Position numbers and translations under genes: made by a program | Part shown: one piece after another, positions 50,902-64,000 of the stretch | Layout of the letters: every line of letters begins with the position of its first letter | Position numbering within the stretch: the first letter of the stretch is position 1 | Assembly: GCA_013398955.1 (NCBI GenBank) | Contig: VWPU01009702.1 | Coordinates: 62,001-126,000 of the forward strand | Direction of reading: 5' to 3' | Origin: Callaeas wilsoni | Taxonomy: Eukaryota; Chordata; Aves; Passeriformes; Callaeidae | Length of the DNA stretch: 64,000 nt | Notes under the pieces: model-generated | Databases searched by the model: none | What the model was told of the DNA's origin: nothing | The model's input: the letters and a program-made list of their open reading frames with translations, nothing else

Positions 50902-53900
50902 TCAATATAGTACATTCCAACATCTTTCTTGAATTTAACCTTCAAAAGCCTTCTACATTTAAATTAATTGCAAAATAGTCAATAATCCTCTGTTCCGAAA
51001 GTGTTTACTAAATTAGGTCAGATTTTCATGCATTAAGAGAAACACCTTTTTCCTTCCTTTCTATTTCTTAAAACTTAAAAACACAAACAATGGAAACCAG
51101 AAGTTAGTGTTTAACTATCTGCACATTAATCATCAATGGAGAGAGATGCACATCTCCAGAAGTTCTTTATTCCACACAGTATTTGATGTCCTTTTTATGA
51201 GAGGACAGCTTTCTGGAGCTGTCTCTCTGCTGATTGTACAGTAACCCAAAGCATGACTAGCTTAGACTAGAGGCAATGACTACACTTCAGATGACTAAAC
51301 TTAAGAGCGATGAAGATTATCCTAAATGTCTTCATTTTAATATGGAACAAGTGGGAATAGCTGGCTTTGAACAATTATTAACTCTCCACATTTCTAATAT
51401 TGTAGAGAATTTTCTTATAGCTTGTATTTCAGTCTTTCAGAGTGCCCTTGAGCATCATCAGAACTGTTTTGCCAAATCTGGGACCAAGCTAGAAAACATT
51501 CTAGTCAGCAAGATAATTCTTCATTTTGTTTATGCCAGCAAGCTGTAAGGGAGGACACGAGGTCTGAGGATTCAGATTTCATAATACAGAAGAATAAGAA
51601 TATATTCTAACAGAAACCCAAACAAACCACTTGATCACATTCCACACCTACTAGATACAGCAGTCCAGAATGATGTAGAAATACCACACAGAAGTCAGGA
51701 AGATATAATTTCCAAAGTTGGCTGTTTAAGTTGGCTAAAAAATTTCCTAGCCTAATGAATCCCAGGGTACTGAATGATCTTAACAGACTGGTGGCCAGAA
51801 CCACTAACAACACACAGTAAGTGTATTTATCTTCTCAAAATGATTTGGAAAGAAGAAAGGTTGAGCACTTTGCAAAGGTAAGATGATCTTTAACCTGAAC
51901 ATAGGTTTTGATAAATAAAGTTCAAAGGGTGGAGACAAGAGAAGTCTACAAATACAGACAAAATACCAATGTTAAAGCTCACCAGGAAATTACCAGAAAA
52001 AATATCTAATTCAAAAGATGTATACATTTTCTATATACAGAAAAAGCAAGAGAAAACCACATTAGAAGATACTTATTATTTTATGAAGTTACACTCCAGT
52101 ACACAATACACTTCTACATTTTTTCTGTTTTAAAATAGCAATTCAGTTTGCTGATACTGCTTGACAAATTCCACATGCACAACTCTGAGCAGAACTTCTA
52201 ACTTCAATGTTGAAAAGGTAAAAAGCCCTGAACCTTTCCATTTCTCTATGGGAATTTCTGCTCTTTGCTATTCCCTGTTATACTCAGCACCAGGATAAAG
52301 TAACAAATAGTTCCCTACTTTGCTTCACAACACTTCCAGAGTTGTTTCTCTAGTTCTTCCCTTCTTGTTTATTTGACAGAGCAACTTCGCAATTAAAAAC
52401 ATTGCAGAAAGGAGCTGGTGGCAAAACTTATCACATTTCAATTCAGCTCTGCCACCTAATCCTGACTAACACCTGCACATCTCCCAGAGCACACAAAGGC
52501 AGATGGTGTACTCACAGGAAAAAGGAAAAGCATCTGGAGGGAAGAGAAAATGCTGCATCCAAAATGATCTATTTTTTAAAATGGCACCACAGAAAGGGAG
52601 TGATTAGACCAAATGGACAATAAAGAAATTTGAAAATGGAAGTGAAAAGAACAAGCAAGAAAAAAGAGACAGAAACTAAGAGGAAAATATAAAAAACACA
52701 GCAGTCTCATGTCTGATTCACCATCTCTTCAGTCCTGTCCTTATCTGTGCTACAAGTGCATTGTACATTTTTAGACAAGGAAAAACCACACCACAAGTAC
52801 AACAAAACACTCAGACACCACCCTGGACACACATACATGGCAAAAACACCCCCACACCACACCTTACAAAACAATTTCTAGCAAGCAAAAATTAGCTTTG
52901 TATGTTTTTAACTAAAGACCAGAGTCTTTAGAGAAGCACAATGCCTCAGAGATGGAAGGGACAACAGTAAAAGCACTGCCAAGGGAAAGGAGAACATTGT
53001 TCTTAGCCCAAACATACTGATTAATTTCATTCGAAGAATATTAGGTGAATACAGAGAAGGTTTACTCTATTTCTAATTAATAAATGGCAAATAACAACAA
53101 ATAGCAGTATCACAGTATTAGTTCTTTCTATGTCACAATACAAAATACTGGCTTAAACAACTGAGCTCAAATTCTGCCTTCATATGTGATAATAATGCAG
53201 CACAAATTAAGATCCAAAGCCTGTATTTTAACCACAACAGACAAGACTGTAGAATTACCAATGTCCTTCCCCTATCACTTCGGTCTCTAGAGTAAACTGC
53301 TAATAACTTTTCTAGACAGTCATTGAAAGAAGAGGAAGAAAATAAATGAACAATAAATATTTTAAGACAGCAAGTTTTTTTTTAAAATTGCAAATATGGT
53401 GAGTTTAAGGGAAACTATTTAGCAAAGCTGTTAGCAGTGAGTGAAGAAACACCTACCTGAAAATACCTTTCCTCATCTTTTCTTAGAAACCAAGGAGTGA
53501 AGGACAGCTAAAGCACTACCTGTAAGTATTCTATCTCACAGGCTATCAGAACAGATGAAAAAGAGAACCATGGAAAAAGTCAAGGGACTACTATTTCTAT
53601 TACCAACACTAAACAAAGTAACTACTACACATATTTACAGGATTTTCAAAGGAGCCATAAATGATAAGAAAATGTTTTTCCTTAATAATCAAGTCTTGGC
53701 TATTATTAATCCCATGGGGCACCAGGCAGAATTATGGATCTGAAATTTTGGGTTCTCATCAAAAACCAAGGATTAGATTCCAATTTTACATAATATGGTG
53801 ACTCTTTTCAGTTCTTTCACTGGAATATGAGTAATCAAGCAATCCCTATAAGCATAACAGTTAATACAAAAATACTGTATCGTGATCTAACCTCTAGAGT

Positions 53901-54378
53901 AGAAGCATCGATACAACTCACATACTTGGGAATGTTCATTGTTAGAACAACCCTGAGCAAAACACTTCAAACAGTTGCCTTGTGCAGAAAGAAAAAGTTT
54001 AACTAGAATGGGTGCCAAGTAACAAATAACAATAAACGCCTGCCAGAATATAAGAACTCGTGGGTGTGATGGAGTTAACAGGATCAAACAATGAGTTCAA
54101 GCTCTCTCTGGATACTCTGGGTAATATCTTCAACATACCTCTACTGAGGTCTTAAAATCATACAACTATTGGGATGGTATCTGCAATAGCTACTTGTCAT
54201 TCATCCATTCAGTTCCTGAGGTCAGGAAGAAAAGTATGGGTATGGCTCAGCTCTAAAGGCAGCTGTCAAACCTGTTAGTGTGGGACCTGTGGGCTTAGGT
54301 ACAGTCCCTCACAAATATTATCTTGCATTTTTTTTTCTTAGGGAGAAGGAACAGTTTGCTTAGTGGCATGAGAAGCTC

Positions 54379-54448
54379 TGCACTCAGAAGAAAAGGACAC
54401 GTGTTCCCTTTACTGCACTCGGAAGGAGAGAACTCGTGTTCCCTTTAC
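54379..54448. repeat. Imperfect 35-base tandem duplication
   Basis: Two head-to-tail 35-base units starting tgcactc and ending cgtgttccctttac, with a few differences in the middle. Confidence 0.88.
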
Positions 54449-57400
54449 TATCCTGGTAATGAGAGCTGGTATGACCTATGCAGGTTAGACTGCTGAAACT
54501 GTGCTTGCATCTAGCCCACACAGCTAGACTGTAAACTGGTGCTTGATTTCTTTCCTCTTCCTTGAAGGATGACTAAGCTGATGAATGAGATATTGCTGCT
54601 TGTCCAAAAAAGGAAACAGATATTCCTAATGAGACAAGTTCTTCAGGCCTTCTTGTTTGCCTCTGGCTTTTCTGACCCGGGCTTTTCCACAACAAATGTT
54701 AGATCTAATGTAGTGTCTCTGAAGAAGTAGACATGTAAGAACATGTCCAAAAGGCAAACATGACGATGAAAAAAAGCAGGTAGTAAGCTAACAAACTGCT
54801 AAGTCAAATTAATCTTTAGGTTGGCTCTAGAACTTGGTACTTCTCAGAAGAGCTCAGAAATAGAAAATTCAAAAAATTTGCCTATCACTATTGCAACAAA
54901 CCAAATAGCTGGACTTGTAGTGAACTGAGATTTCCACCGATATGTCTGAATGACAGGTCCTTTCCTAGCCGGATATTCAAACGGGGCTGAAATGCAGTAG
55001 GAGAACTTTAACAGCATACTGAAAAGAAATGTTTCTCACTTTAGTACCTTCAAGCTCCTCTTCTTAACGCATACAGAAAAGGTTCTTTCTCCCTTTTAGA
55101 GCAATATGTAAACATTTCCCAACATTTCAACCAGATCCATGCACTGTACAAGACCAATGTTAGATTATGATATTAAATAGTAATGGCAGCCAATGGAAAA
55201 AAATATAAAACCTGTCCATGTTGTGTCTGCGTGGAGTGAGACTAGAGACATGGACAAGACCCTCCAATCTGTGTGAGGCTTGTAGTGGCAGGGGATCCTG
55301 AAGGAGAATAGTCAATAATAACCTACTTGATAATAAAGAAATTAAGATTTTTTTTTTTTATCTTTACTTGGTTTGTGCTGAGCATTAGCAGGCATTGATT
55401 AATACAGACAAGCTGCAGACAAGGATACAGTATTAAAGATGATGTTTCCTTAGCAACAATATTGGATGAAAATCCAAGAATATATTCATGTGACTACTCC
55501 TGAGCTTCATAAAAGTAGGGCACCAGTAAAAATGCACAAAAGAATACTGCAGTAAAATAACAGCATCTCAGACATCTATTAATTAAGAGTTAATTTCAAG
55601 TGTGAAATTGTTTCTATGCTTAAATAAAGCAAAATATTTTCATGGTATGCTTACAGACATCTTACATACAGTTGAGAATATTTTCTTATTTACTGTCATT
55701 TATCCATATTTCCCAGAAAGAATAACAGGGGAAACTACAAACCCTTTATGTCATACTGTTTAAGATCTTAAAGCAGAAAGAGCCGTAATCAGCAAAAATC
55801 TCTCATCAAAGTTTAAACAGATCAAGTCAGAGTAAACTTATTTTTCATAGACAAAACAAAGCATTGCTCATCATGGAGCATCGCTACTGGCCTTCCATAT
55901 AGTTACTGCCCCAGCGCCAATAATGTCAAATATAGCTTTCTGAAGATTCCTTAAATTGCACAAGCATCCAGCTTCAAAGTAAGAGAGTCTGAAGTGAAGA
56001 CAGGGATTGTGAACTCAAACTATACATTACTTATTCCCAATCAGCTGCAGTTTATTTCATTACCATTCTATATTTTCTTCTCTTGGATCTGAATGTTTTT
56101 AGATTAACAAGAAACATTTATAAACAACCCAGAGAATCCTAAAGATTGCTTTGGGCTTCTATTTTTCCCTGAACTCCAAGGAGGGGGCAAAAAAAAGAAA
56201 CCAGATGTACTTCAAAGAGAAGGAAAGTATTAGAGAGTGAGTAAAGCAACACTGATGCAAAGTTCCCAACTCATTGAATACGAGAACTGAGTAAAATATT
56301 CTGGGAAATATATGCCCCTTTAATGAAGATGTCCATTTTTTTCTTGCATTGTCATATCCTCCACTGCTGAGGAAGGGATTGACTTCAGCTTTCTAGTAAG
56401 TTATCATCTCTAGAAAACTGATTAAAAATAAAGATATTACCCTTCTTTTCAAATATGAATGATTTTGCCAGTGCCAATTGGAGAACTCATGGTTTGACTA
56501 AGTGGGGTTGCTGGATTTTTACAAATTCTATATGATCTTGACAATTTAATCACCAGGTTTTCACAATCTGAGGAAAAAAATTCTTTTCTAGTATGTCCTT
56601 TTAAAAAGAAGACAGCAAAATTACTTACATGTTCTTAGCTAAAAAATCTTCTCTAATTTCTAATGAAAGTTAGAAATATCATACACTTCAGAATCATTTG
56701 GAGATAAATTTGCTAAGGTAATGTCCTGTTATCCTTTAATAGCTATTCATATTAAAGTACTGGTGGTACAATAATAGGACATACTAGAGCCTGAAGGTAA
56801 GTAAGAATCCCACCTAAAAAAAAATAATCCAACTGCCTTCCTTCCTCACAAGACAATGCATAGACTTAAGACCAATTATTTAAAGCATTCCTATATATGA
56901 AGTGTCAAACATGACTCTCCCAGAACTAGCAGCAAGGGGTGGGGGGGAAGGAAAAAAAAAAACAAAGAGAGAAAAAAACGGAAAGAGGAAACCAGAAGTG
57001 CAAGATCTGTGGAGAGAAGACATAGTGCAATCAGCTGCCAGTAACTTAGGAGGGGGCAGTGCAGCTGTTCAGTTCCTTTGGGTCACTAGAGTTGATGACC
57101 TGAAAGGGATCCCTTAACAAATCAGGAAGTACTAGTAAATGATTTGGTTAGGATCTGTCAGCCACAAAGTTAGAAAGCAGTCCTTCACTCCTGAACACAT
57201 ATGGTGAAAAGCATACAAACCTACAAAATGATCACAGATTAAAACACTAACGCAGTTTAAAATTAAAGTGGAAACACTGATTTCCCATTCTAGCCAGTTG
57301 ATAAGCTATGAAACTATTTTAGTAAAGATTATCATGCTGTAGCCACTTAATTATGGGGAAACTGAGACAAGCATGGCTATAAAATATGAACAGTATTAAT

Positions 57401-60400
57401 TTCAAATAAATTTTGTAATGAAATACAGTCTAGAAAGTGAAACTAAATGGCAAAAGTTCTTACCACATTTAAAATTACTCTATTTTCAGTGCACAAAGAC
57501 TCATTCCATTGCTGAGCTAGAAATCTATGGAATAAATTATTTAAGATCAAAGAAGTATTTACTCCAAATTTTTTAGCCAAGACCTTTTCAAAAGTTTCTT
57601 TTCAAAGAAAGATTATTTTGGATGCTTCTGGCCGTACAAGTTAACTAAATAAACTTCCTTGACATACAAAATTTTCTTGTTTCTAAATCTTTCACTACTA
57701 CTAAAACCCTTTGAACAACCCTTTACCTAGTCATTACAACTTGCTTCTCCTGTGCAAGATTTAGAACAGTTTTTAACCACTAGATTAATCTTCCATCTAC
57801 TATTTTTAAAATTTATACTAGCTCTAGTATCACATAGGAAAAAAAAATCACAGAAAGTACAATTTTCTTTCATATTTCTGAACAAGCATGTTAAACAGCA
57901 ATTCAGTCTTTTCTCCTATGGGACATATTAATGAAAATCTCTGAATGTGCAAGAGCTTATCATCTGAATATTTGAGTGGAGTCACGGAATAATTAGTGAC
58001 AATTTTTGAAAGGTTCTTCTTTTATACAGAAAGGTTATCCTGATAAAATTAGCAGTTGGCTTAATGTAAGGAATGGTGGGAAGAACGCAGTGGCAGAGCT
58101 GCTATTGAAAAAAGCTGAGATAAGCACAACATTCATTCTGTGCTTCAACTGACTGTATTTCATTACCAATCAAAGAAGGTTTAGAGCAGAAGAGAACACT
58201 ATCCTGCCAGCCCTGGAGACTGCAGATAGACTAGATTTCTTCAGGAGTTCTTGAGTATACCAGGCCTGCAGGTGTTCTGCAGGTGTTCGACAGAGGTGTT
58301 TTCCTACAGAAAAAAAGTCAAGGATATCTATAACACTTGTCTCAAATTTACTATTCCAGCATCCAACTTTGCATCCAGAAAAGTGAAAGGAACCAGGATA
58401 ACACTTAAAACTGAGACAACATCTGAACTCATTTAGAAAAAATCTATCAAAATGCTTTAGAGGCCACAACAGTATTTACACAAAAGACTATCTCCTAAAA
58501 CAAACAAAATCCCCACATGTACCAGAACCATAAACAAAACAGGAAAGAAGCATAGGAAAACTAAAGGGACTCAGAAGTCAACATGTAGTTGGTAGGCAAT
58601 GAAAGATGCCACCCATGTGGGCTCACAAACTTCATTACTGAAAACCAGTAAAAAGGAGAAGATGGATAAAGAGCATTCATGTGTAACACTTTCAAGAAAG
58701 TAAAAATCTACTGCTTAAAAATTATATTTATCTCAAGAATACTGATCCAGTTGACTAATCCCAATGCGGAATGTAACGTAATGTAATACACATTCTCATA
58801 AGCACATACTGTAACCTGCAAAAGACAAAATCATGATTATTTATAAATTATTACTGAATAATATTTCAAAGCCTATTCATTTTTTTGGTATTAATTTATA
58901 TGGCAGAAGAAACAGCAATTGAAAAAACAGTAAGCAAACGAGGAACTTGTAACTAAAAAACACAAGTATCATCTAATGTGCAACCTTGATGTAAAAAAAA
59001 ACCCCAAACCAAACATTTACCAGTTCTTCAAATGTTCCTTTTATTTCCCCAAGTACTCCAGAAGGCTATTTCACTTAAAATGTCACACTCGCCACAATAA
59101 ATCTTCAGGCAATTTCCAAATGCTGTCAGATGCCTTCTCTTGATCTAAGATAAAGCATCATTCACCTTGCTTGCTCTTGTAGAGGGATTATAAGCAGGGA
59201 ACAGGGATTAGCATAGTTCTAAAAGTCAGGAGAAGGTTTATACTGTTGTCAGCTAACTAAAACAGAATTAATCTACTCATTCTGCATGCAAGCTGTCTTG
59301 ATAAAATGGAGACATCTAACCACTACTATTAAAATGCATCAATTTTTTAAAGTGATTTTTACCTTTAAATACATTTTGGGTTTTTTCCCCCCAATGGCAC
59401 GTATACGTAATATGCACCTATATCACAGTCTGACAATTACAGGAGCTTTGCTCTTGAAATAAGTTACCCTATGGTTCAGAAATTGAAGGGTCACTTTTAT
59501 TTTTAAAATATCCAACTAGATCCACAAGAAATATGCCACATAAATAGAAAGAATCAAAGTAGTAAAACACACTTTTAGAACATTGTTATTAGAATATGTT
59601 ATATTACAAATTTCCTTTTCAGTTGTGGTAAAGTAAAAAATACATTAAGTAATCAGGAGTGAAATGTATGAGCTAGAGGTAAGAACACAATGATTTTAAT
59701 GTAACTATGAGCAATTTCTAAACATGATTTTCAGCTTGGACACATTTTCTTTATTATTAGGTCTGGTCCTTTGCCTCAGTTTTGTTTCTTTTCTTTCAGT
59801 TGAATTTTTCACCTGAATCAAGCATTTTATTTACATGTAATTTTATGCCAAATGTCTTACAAATATACTTCATATGAAGCCAAAGGAAGTTTAAGGTGCA
59901 GTACTTCCTATAGTCAACACGGTGTAAAAGGCAAATGAAAGATTTCCCTAAATGTAACCTGCCACCAATCTGGCTAAACCATCAGTGGAAGTACTACTGC
60001 AGGTACCTCTAAAGCTGACCATTTTGTTCAAACAGAAGTTATTCTCTCCAGTTACGCCACTCACTGTCTGGACACATTTCTCTCAACTCTTCAACTCAAA
60101 CCTCAAAAAAGGAGCCTCTAAAAATATTCATCAAAGATGACCCCATGAATATTCGAGCACTTAGAAGTTGGACGTTGCTGTTAGACTAGAAGGTTTGGGT
60201 TTGGGATGGGTTTTTGGGTTTGTTTTTTTTTTTATTTTTTGGCGTTTTTGGCTGAAATGACGTGCTTTTAAAGCAAAATAATCAAACTGACCTTTGCATA
60301 CAGTTACAAGTCTTGATCCATACTGTCTGCAGCCCAAAGCAATAGGCACTATAAAGGAACTCCTCTGAAAAAGCTTGGAAGATCAAGAAGTGAAATGAAA

Positions 60401-63400
60401 TTAGAAACATATGAAAAATGGTTGGAAGGACTGTTCACTGTATTTTCTTAAGTAATATCTGAATGCCCAGGGCTTTCACAGAAGAATAAGCATCAGGCAC
60501 CATCTTACAGAACTTATTCAAAAGAAAAGGAGTCCAACAGGAAGCCTCTCAACAGTTATGAGGATTCCCAGTTAAAGGAAAGTCTTTTCCAACTTGGCTG
60601 AGGACAGCTACTCTGAAGAAAAGATACAGTATTTCTTTGGAGATTTAATAATGCAGGTATCCTCTAGCAGCTAGGTAAAATAACAAGGAAATCTGCTTTT
60701 CTAACAGAAGTGGTCTCACAAAGACCTCTTGCTTTAAATGCAGAGTAGTAGTGGTGTTATCAGGTGGTGCACACACTGGAATTCTTTGTGATTTCTATCT
60801 TTTGCAATATAAAACTGATAAGTATCATAAATCTGGCTTAAAAATTCAATCACAGCTTTTGCTACCAAGATTTAAGGCAATCTTGGCTGATTCTGACCTT
60901 TTTTGTGCAAATCAAGCACTGCATTTTCACAGGCTATTATTATGGTAATAGCTACAGCAATGCAAATAATGATACTGGGTATTTCTTGTAGAAATGGAAG
61001 TCTTTTGTAGCCACTGGAGTAATCAGAGCAATCTGTGCCCTAATGAAAGTGATCTGGATGTATCTATAACCTCTTGTATTCTGTAAGGTGCTTCACCGTT
61101 GTACCAGGGAAATTCTTACTACACCAGATGACACACCAGAATCTCATTGGGCAAAAAATCTTCACTACGTGTATTTTGAAGAGAACATTCAACACCACCT
61201 AGGTTAAACATTCAACCAAATTATTAAGATGGTTATGGGAGCTTTCACACTCTGCTACCTAAGTTCAAGGAAAATTACACCTTTATTTTTCTTTTCAAGG
61301 TATTTCAAGTGCTCAGTAACTTTGCTTACCATGTGAATGTAGCAAAAACAATAGTTTATTTCAAGTCAAATAAATATATTGTGAATAAACCAATTTCCTT
61401 GATCATAATCTAATAGCATTACAATTTAAGTGTATCTTAAATCTAAATTTTAATGTGAGCATATGACTAATCTTTATCAGTACAGATTAGACACCTTTGC
61501 CACTTTTATGAATAATAAATTATTTTTCCTTTAAAGTCATTGATGCAAAACAAAAGTGCTGTCCTAAATCACAAACACAAGTCTGTAAGTTGTAGGATAA
61601 TATTTTGAAAAACTAGGTAAACTACATCTTCAAGTAGAAAAAAACCCTTGAGATATTACAAAAGGTAAGACTAAATCCTACAGATTTTTTAACTTAATGT
61701 CAGTGTCAGCTCAAACTTCAAAAACCCCAAAATGTAGATGACATAAAACTAGAAACATCTTTTTATAATTATTTTAGGTTCTGTTTCAAGCACACATCTT
61801 TTTTAAAAAGCCTAAAATGCTTTTGTTATTAATTACGGTAAAATCTAAACTGATTTTTTGATATGTCATATAGAACACGTACACTACATGTACACTACCA
61901 TTTTCAATCTAAAACAATTAGAGGGGGATAAAAAATCAACGGTTCAATTTTTTTGAAACATGCTAAGTTACTGCCTATCACTGCCATAATAACACTGCAA
62001 ACACAGTCAGTCAACCCCATAATGCTGTTAAAAAATCAAGCAGGAACATAATCTACTTTCCTCCCTATATCAAGAGAATGAGTAACAAACTGAACCATTG
62101 AAAACATAGGTAAGCAGAAACATAACTTCCTTGACTGCAATTTGGAAAAACTAAAAGATTAGGGCAGACTCCAAAATTTCTGCATAAATACTTCAAAATT
62201 TTTAGGAATCAAACTTTATTAAGCATTTGGTTACAATTCCTATTCTTTTCAGACATTGTCCTAGAGCCTCCTGTTGTTGCAGTAGTTCTGAGAAAAAGAC
62301 CCAACTACCAAACCAAGAAAAGCATTTTCTACAGCACCAAGACATTTTCCCATTTAAGTATTGACCTGACCTGACCCTGCCAGTGAGCGCTGACAGAATC
62401 AGATCAGAAGGTGATGTGACTGCTGGCTATGAAAAGCACAATGCATGAAGGCAAGCTCCTAAGCCTGTAGCTCCTTGCTGTGTTCATCTACTTTAATCAA
62501 CTTCTAGTATGTTTCAAATGTTCAGTTCTGGTTGGATGTTTTCAGTATTTCTATTTGTGTAGTTTTAATTAGGAAGAATAAAGTTTTCAATGGTATGCAG
62601 GTGTATTAAACAACAGTCTTATTCTAGTCTCACTTCAAACTGAATCCAGGAAAGTTTTTATTCTGTATTTCTAAAATATTTTCATTTTATCAAACCAAAT
62701 CCAAGAAAAATATTTCTTTTTAAAAGATGATGTACAAAACTCTCAGTAAAAAAAAATTGTAATGAAGATTCAACAATAAAGCCCTCAAAAAACATCCTTC
62801 AGACAGTATAACGTGTTCCAGAACAGGTCTAGAACTACCTAGAAAATTCAGTTTTCCTCAGGGAGAAGGCACATCATTGTCTTTCATCTCTCCCCCGATC
62901 TGTTTAAGATACAAACCCAAATCTTCCCTTCAGACTTTAACACATTTGACAATTTAGGACCACTTGGCATGAAAAGCTGGAAAGAGCTTAACTGGGACTT
63001 TGCCCTTGTGAACCATGGCATGAAATGGTCAGCAGGGTAATTATCTCACCTTGTCCTAGCAATTGCTTCTGCTGTAAGAAATGCCATTTTGACTGATAGA
63101 CAAAAGATACTGAAGCTAGAGGCTTATAGGAGGACTGCCTAGTTTAATTAGGACAGAATTTAGGCTCTATTTAAGTCATGACTTCTTTCATGGAGGGAAA
63201 TAAACCAAGTATGCTCAAAAAGATCATCTGGAGACAATAAAGTGAGTCAATTGATTTATCTTTAGTATAAACAAAAAAAAACCTGACACCATAAAAGGCC
63301 CAAAGAACAAGCTAAGGAGAAGACGTGATTTTACAGCTGGAAACATAAACTTTCCTCATAATTTATTCAGAAAAGAAAAACGTCTTAATGGCTTATTAAC

Positions 63401-63911
63401 AAAGTACAATAGCTTGGTGAATTAACCTGCTCAAGTGATTTGGGTGGCTGTAATCAACTTCTCAAAATGGTACATCACATTACTTCAGCTTTATGTTGCT
63501 TTCATCCTTTGTAGCAAGAACGTGGTTTCCTCATCATGTGTGAATGGAGAATGAACCCCAGGTGCCATGTTTGAGCAGGAACCCACCAGCACACACCCCA
63601 AAGCCCGTTCCTTGTTACAGAAAATACTATTAAAGGCACTTTGTTTCACAGTAAACATTCTATTGCATATCAAAACCCCATGATCTATAGTTAATGTCTA
63701 ATTTTCTTCAAGAAAAAATAATTTGAAACATCATTTCCTTAACTAGATTTACATTAAATTATTTTTACTTGAATTTGCATGTGGGAAGAAGGTAATAAAT
63801 AATGTTTGTAGTCAAAACACTGAAGCTTTCAAACTGAACCGTCAATTCCGGAAACTCCCACTGCTCACCATGGGCCTACAACTTTTATTTTTGGTTGGAA
63901 AGTCACTTGAC

Positions 63912-64000
63912 TTATCGCTGGGTACCACTGAAAAGAGCCTGGATCCATGTTCTTTACACTTTCCCTCCAGCTATTTATATACATTGATCAGATGCACTCT
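63912..64000 (-). mobile_element. CR1 LINE fragment, continuing beyond the window
   Basis: ctgggtaccactgaaaagag, then tccatgttctttacac, atttatatacattgatcag and atgcactct follow the reverse complement of the CR1 region reading CACTGGGCACCACTGAAAAGAG...TATTTATAAGCATTGAT. Same orientation as EML5; cut by the window end. Confidence 0.88.

Overview
The window is vertebrate nuclear DNA, AT-rich and dominated by introns, and almost certainly from a bird. Several CR1 LINE fragments and one LTR have sequences typical of avian genomes. The LTR type is one I associate with non-galliform birds; that last point is recollection, not a search result.

One protein-coding gene spans most of the window on the minus strand: EML5 (echinoderm microtubule-associated protein-like 5). 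I place 26 consecutive coding exons from 50818 down to 2234. All have GT-AG borders, their phases chain without a gap, and they give 3,807 coding bases (about 1,268 complete codons). The product covers most of the first HELP/WD40 (TAPE) module, an acidic linker, the whole second module and the second acidic linker. The N-terminal exon (about 60 residues by the family's length) lies above 64000. The third module (roughly the last third of the protein) lies below position 1. EML5 rather than its paralogue EML6 fits at diagnostic positions, for example [15 protein letters not shown] and [10 protein letters not shown].

Layout from high to low coordinates: 50819-64000 is upstream intron ending in a CR1 fragment; 44119-50818 holds exons W1-W4 and a solo LTR; 27633-38023 holds exons W5-W12; 21978-27632 is a large intron with a CR1-like fragment; 2234-21977 holds exons W13-W26 with two more CR1 insertions; 1-2233 is the next intron, with a GC-rich fragment.

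The most unusual feature is a 57-base tandem duplication at 2167-2280. It copies the 3' end of exon W26 together with its splice donor into the following intron, and the copy carries a GC donor. Other leads are two long intronic ORFs of unknown origin, exon-like stretches on the opposite strand, a 26-base perfect palindrome, and two intronic stretches that look like conserved regulatory DNA. I see no prokaryotic system, CRISPR array, tRNA, rRNA or second complete gene.
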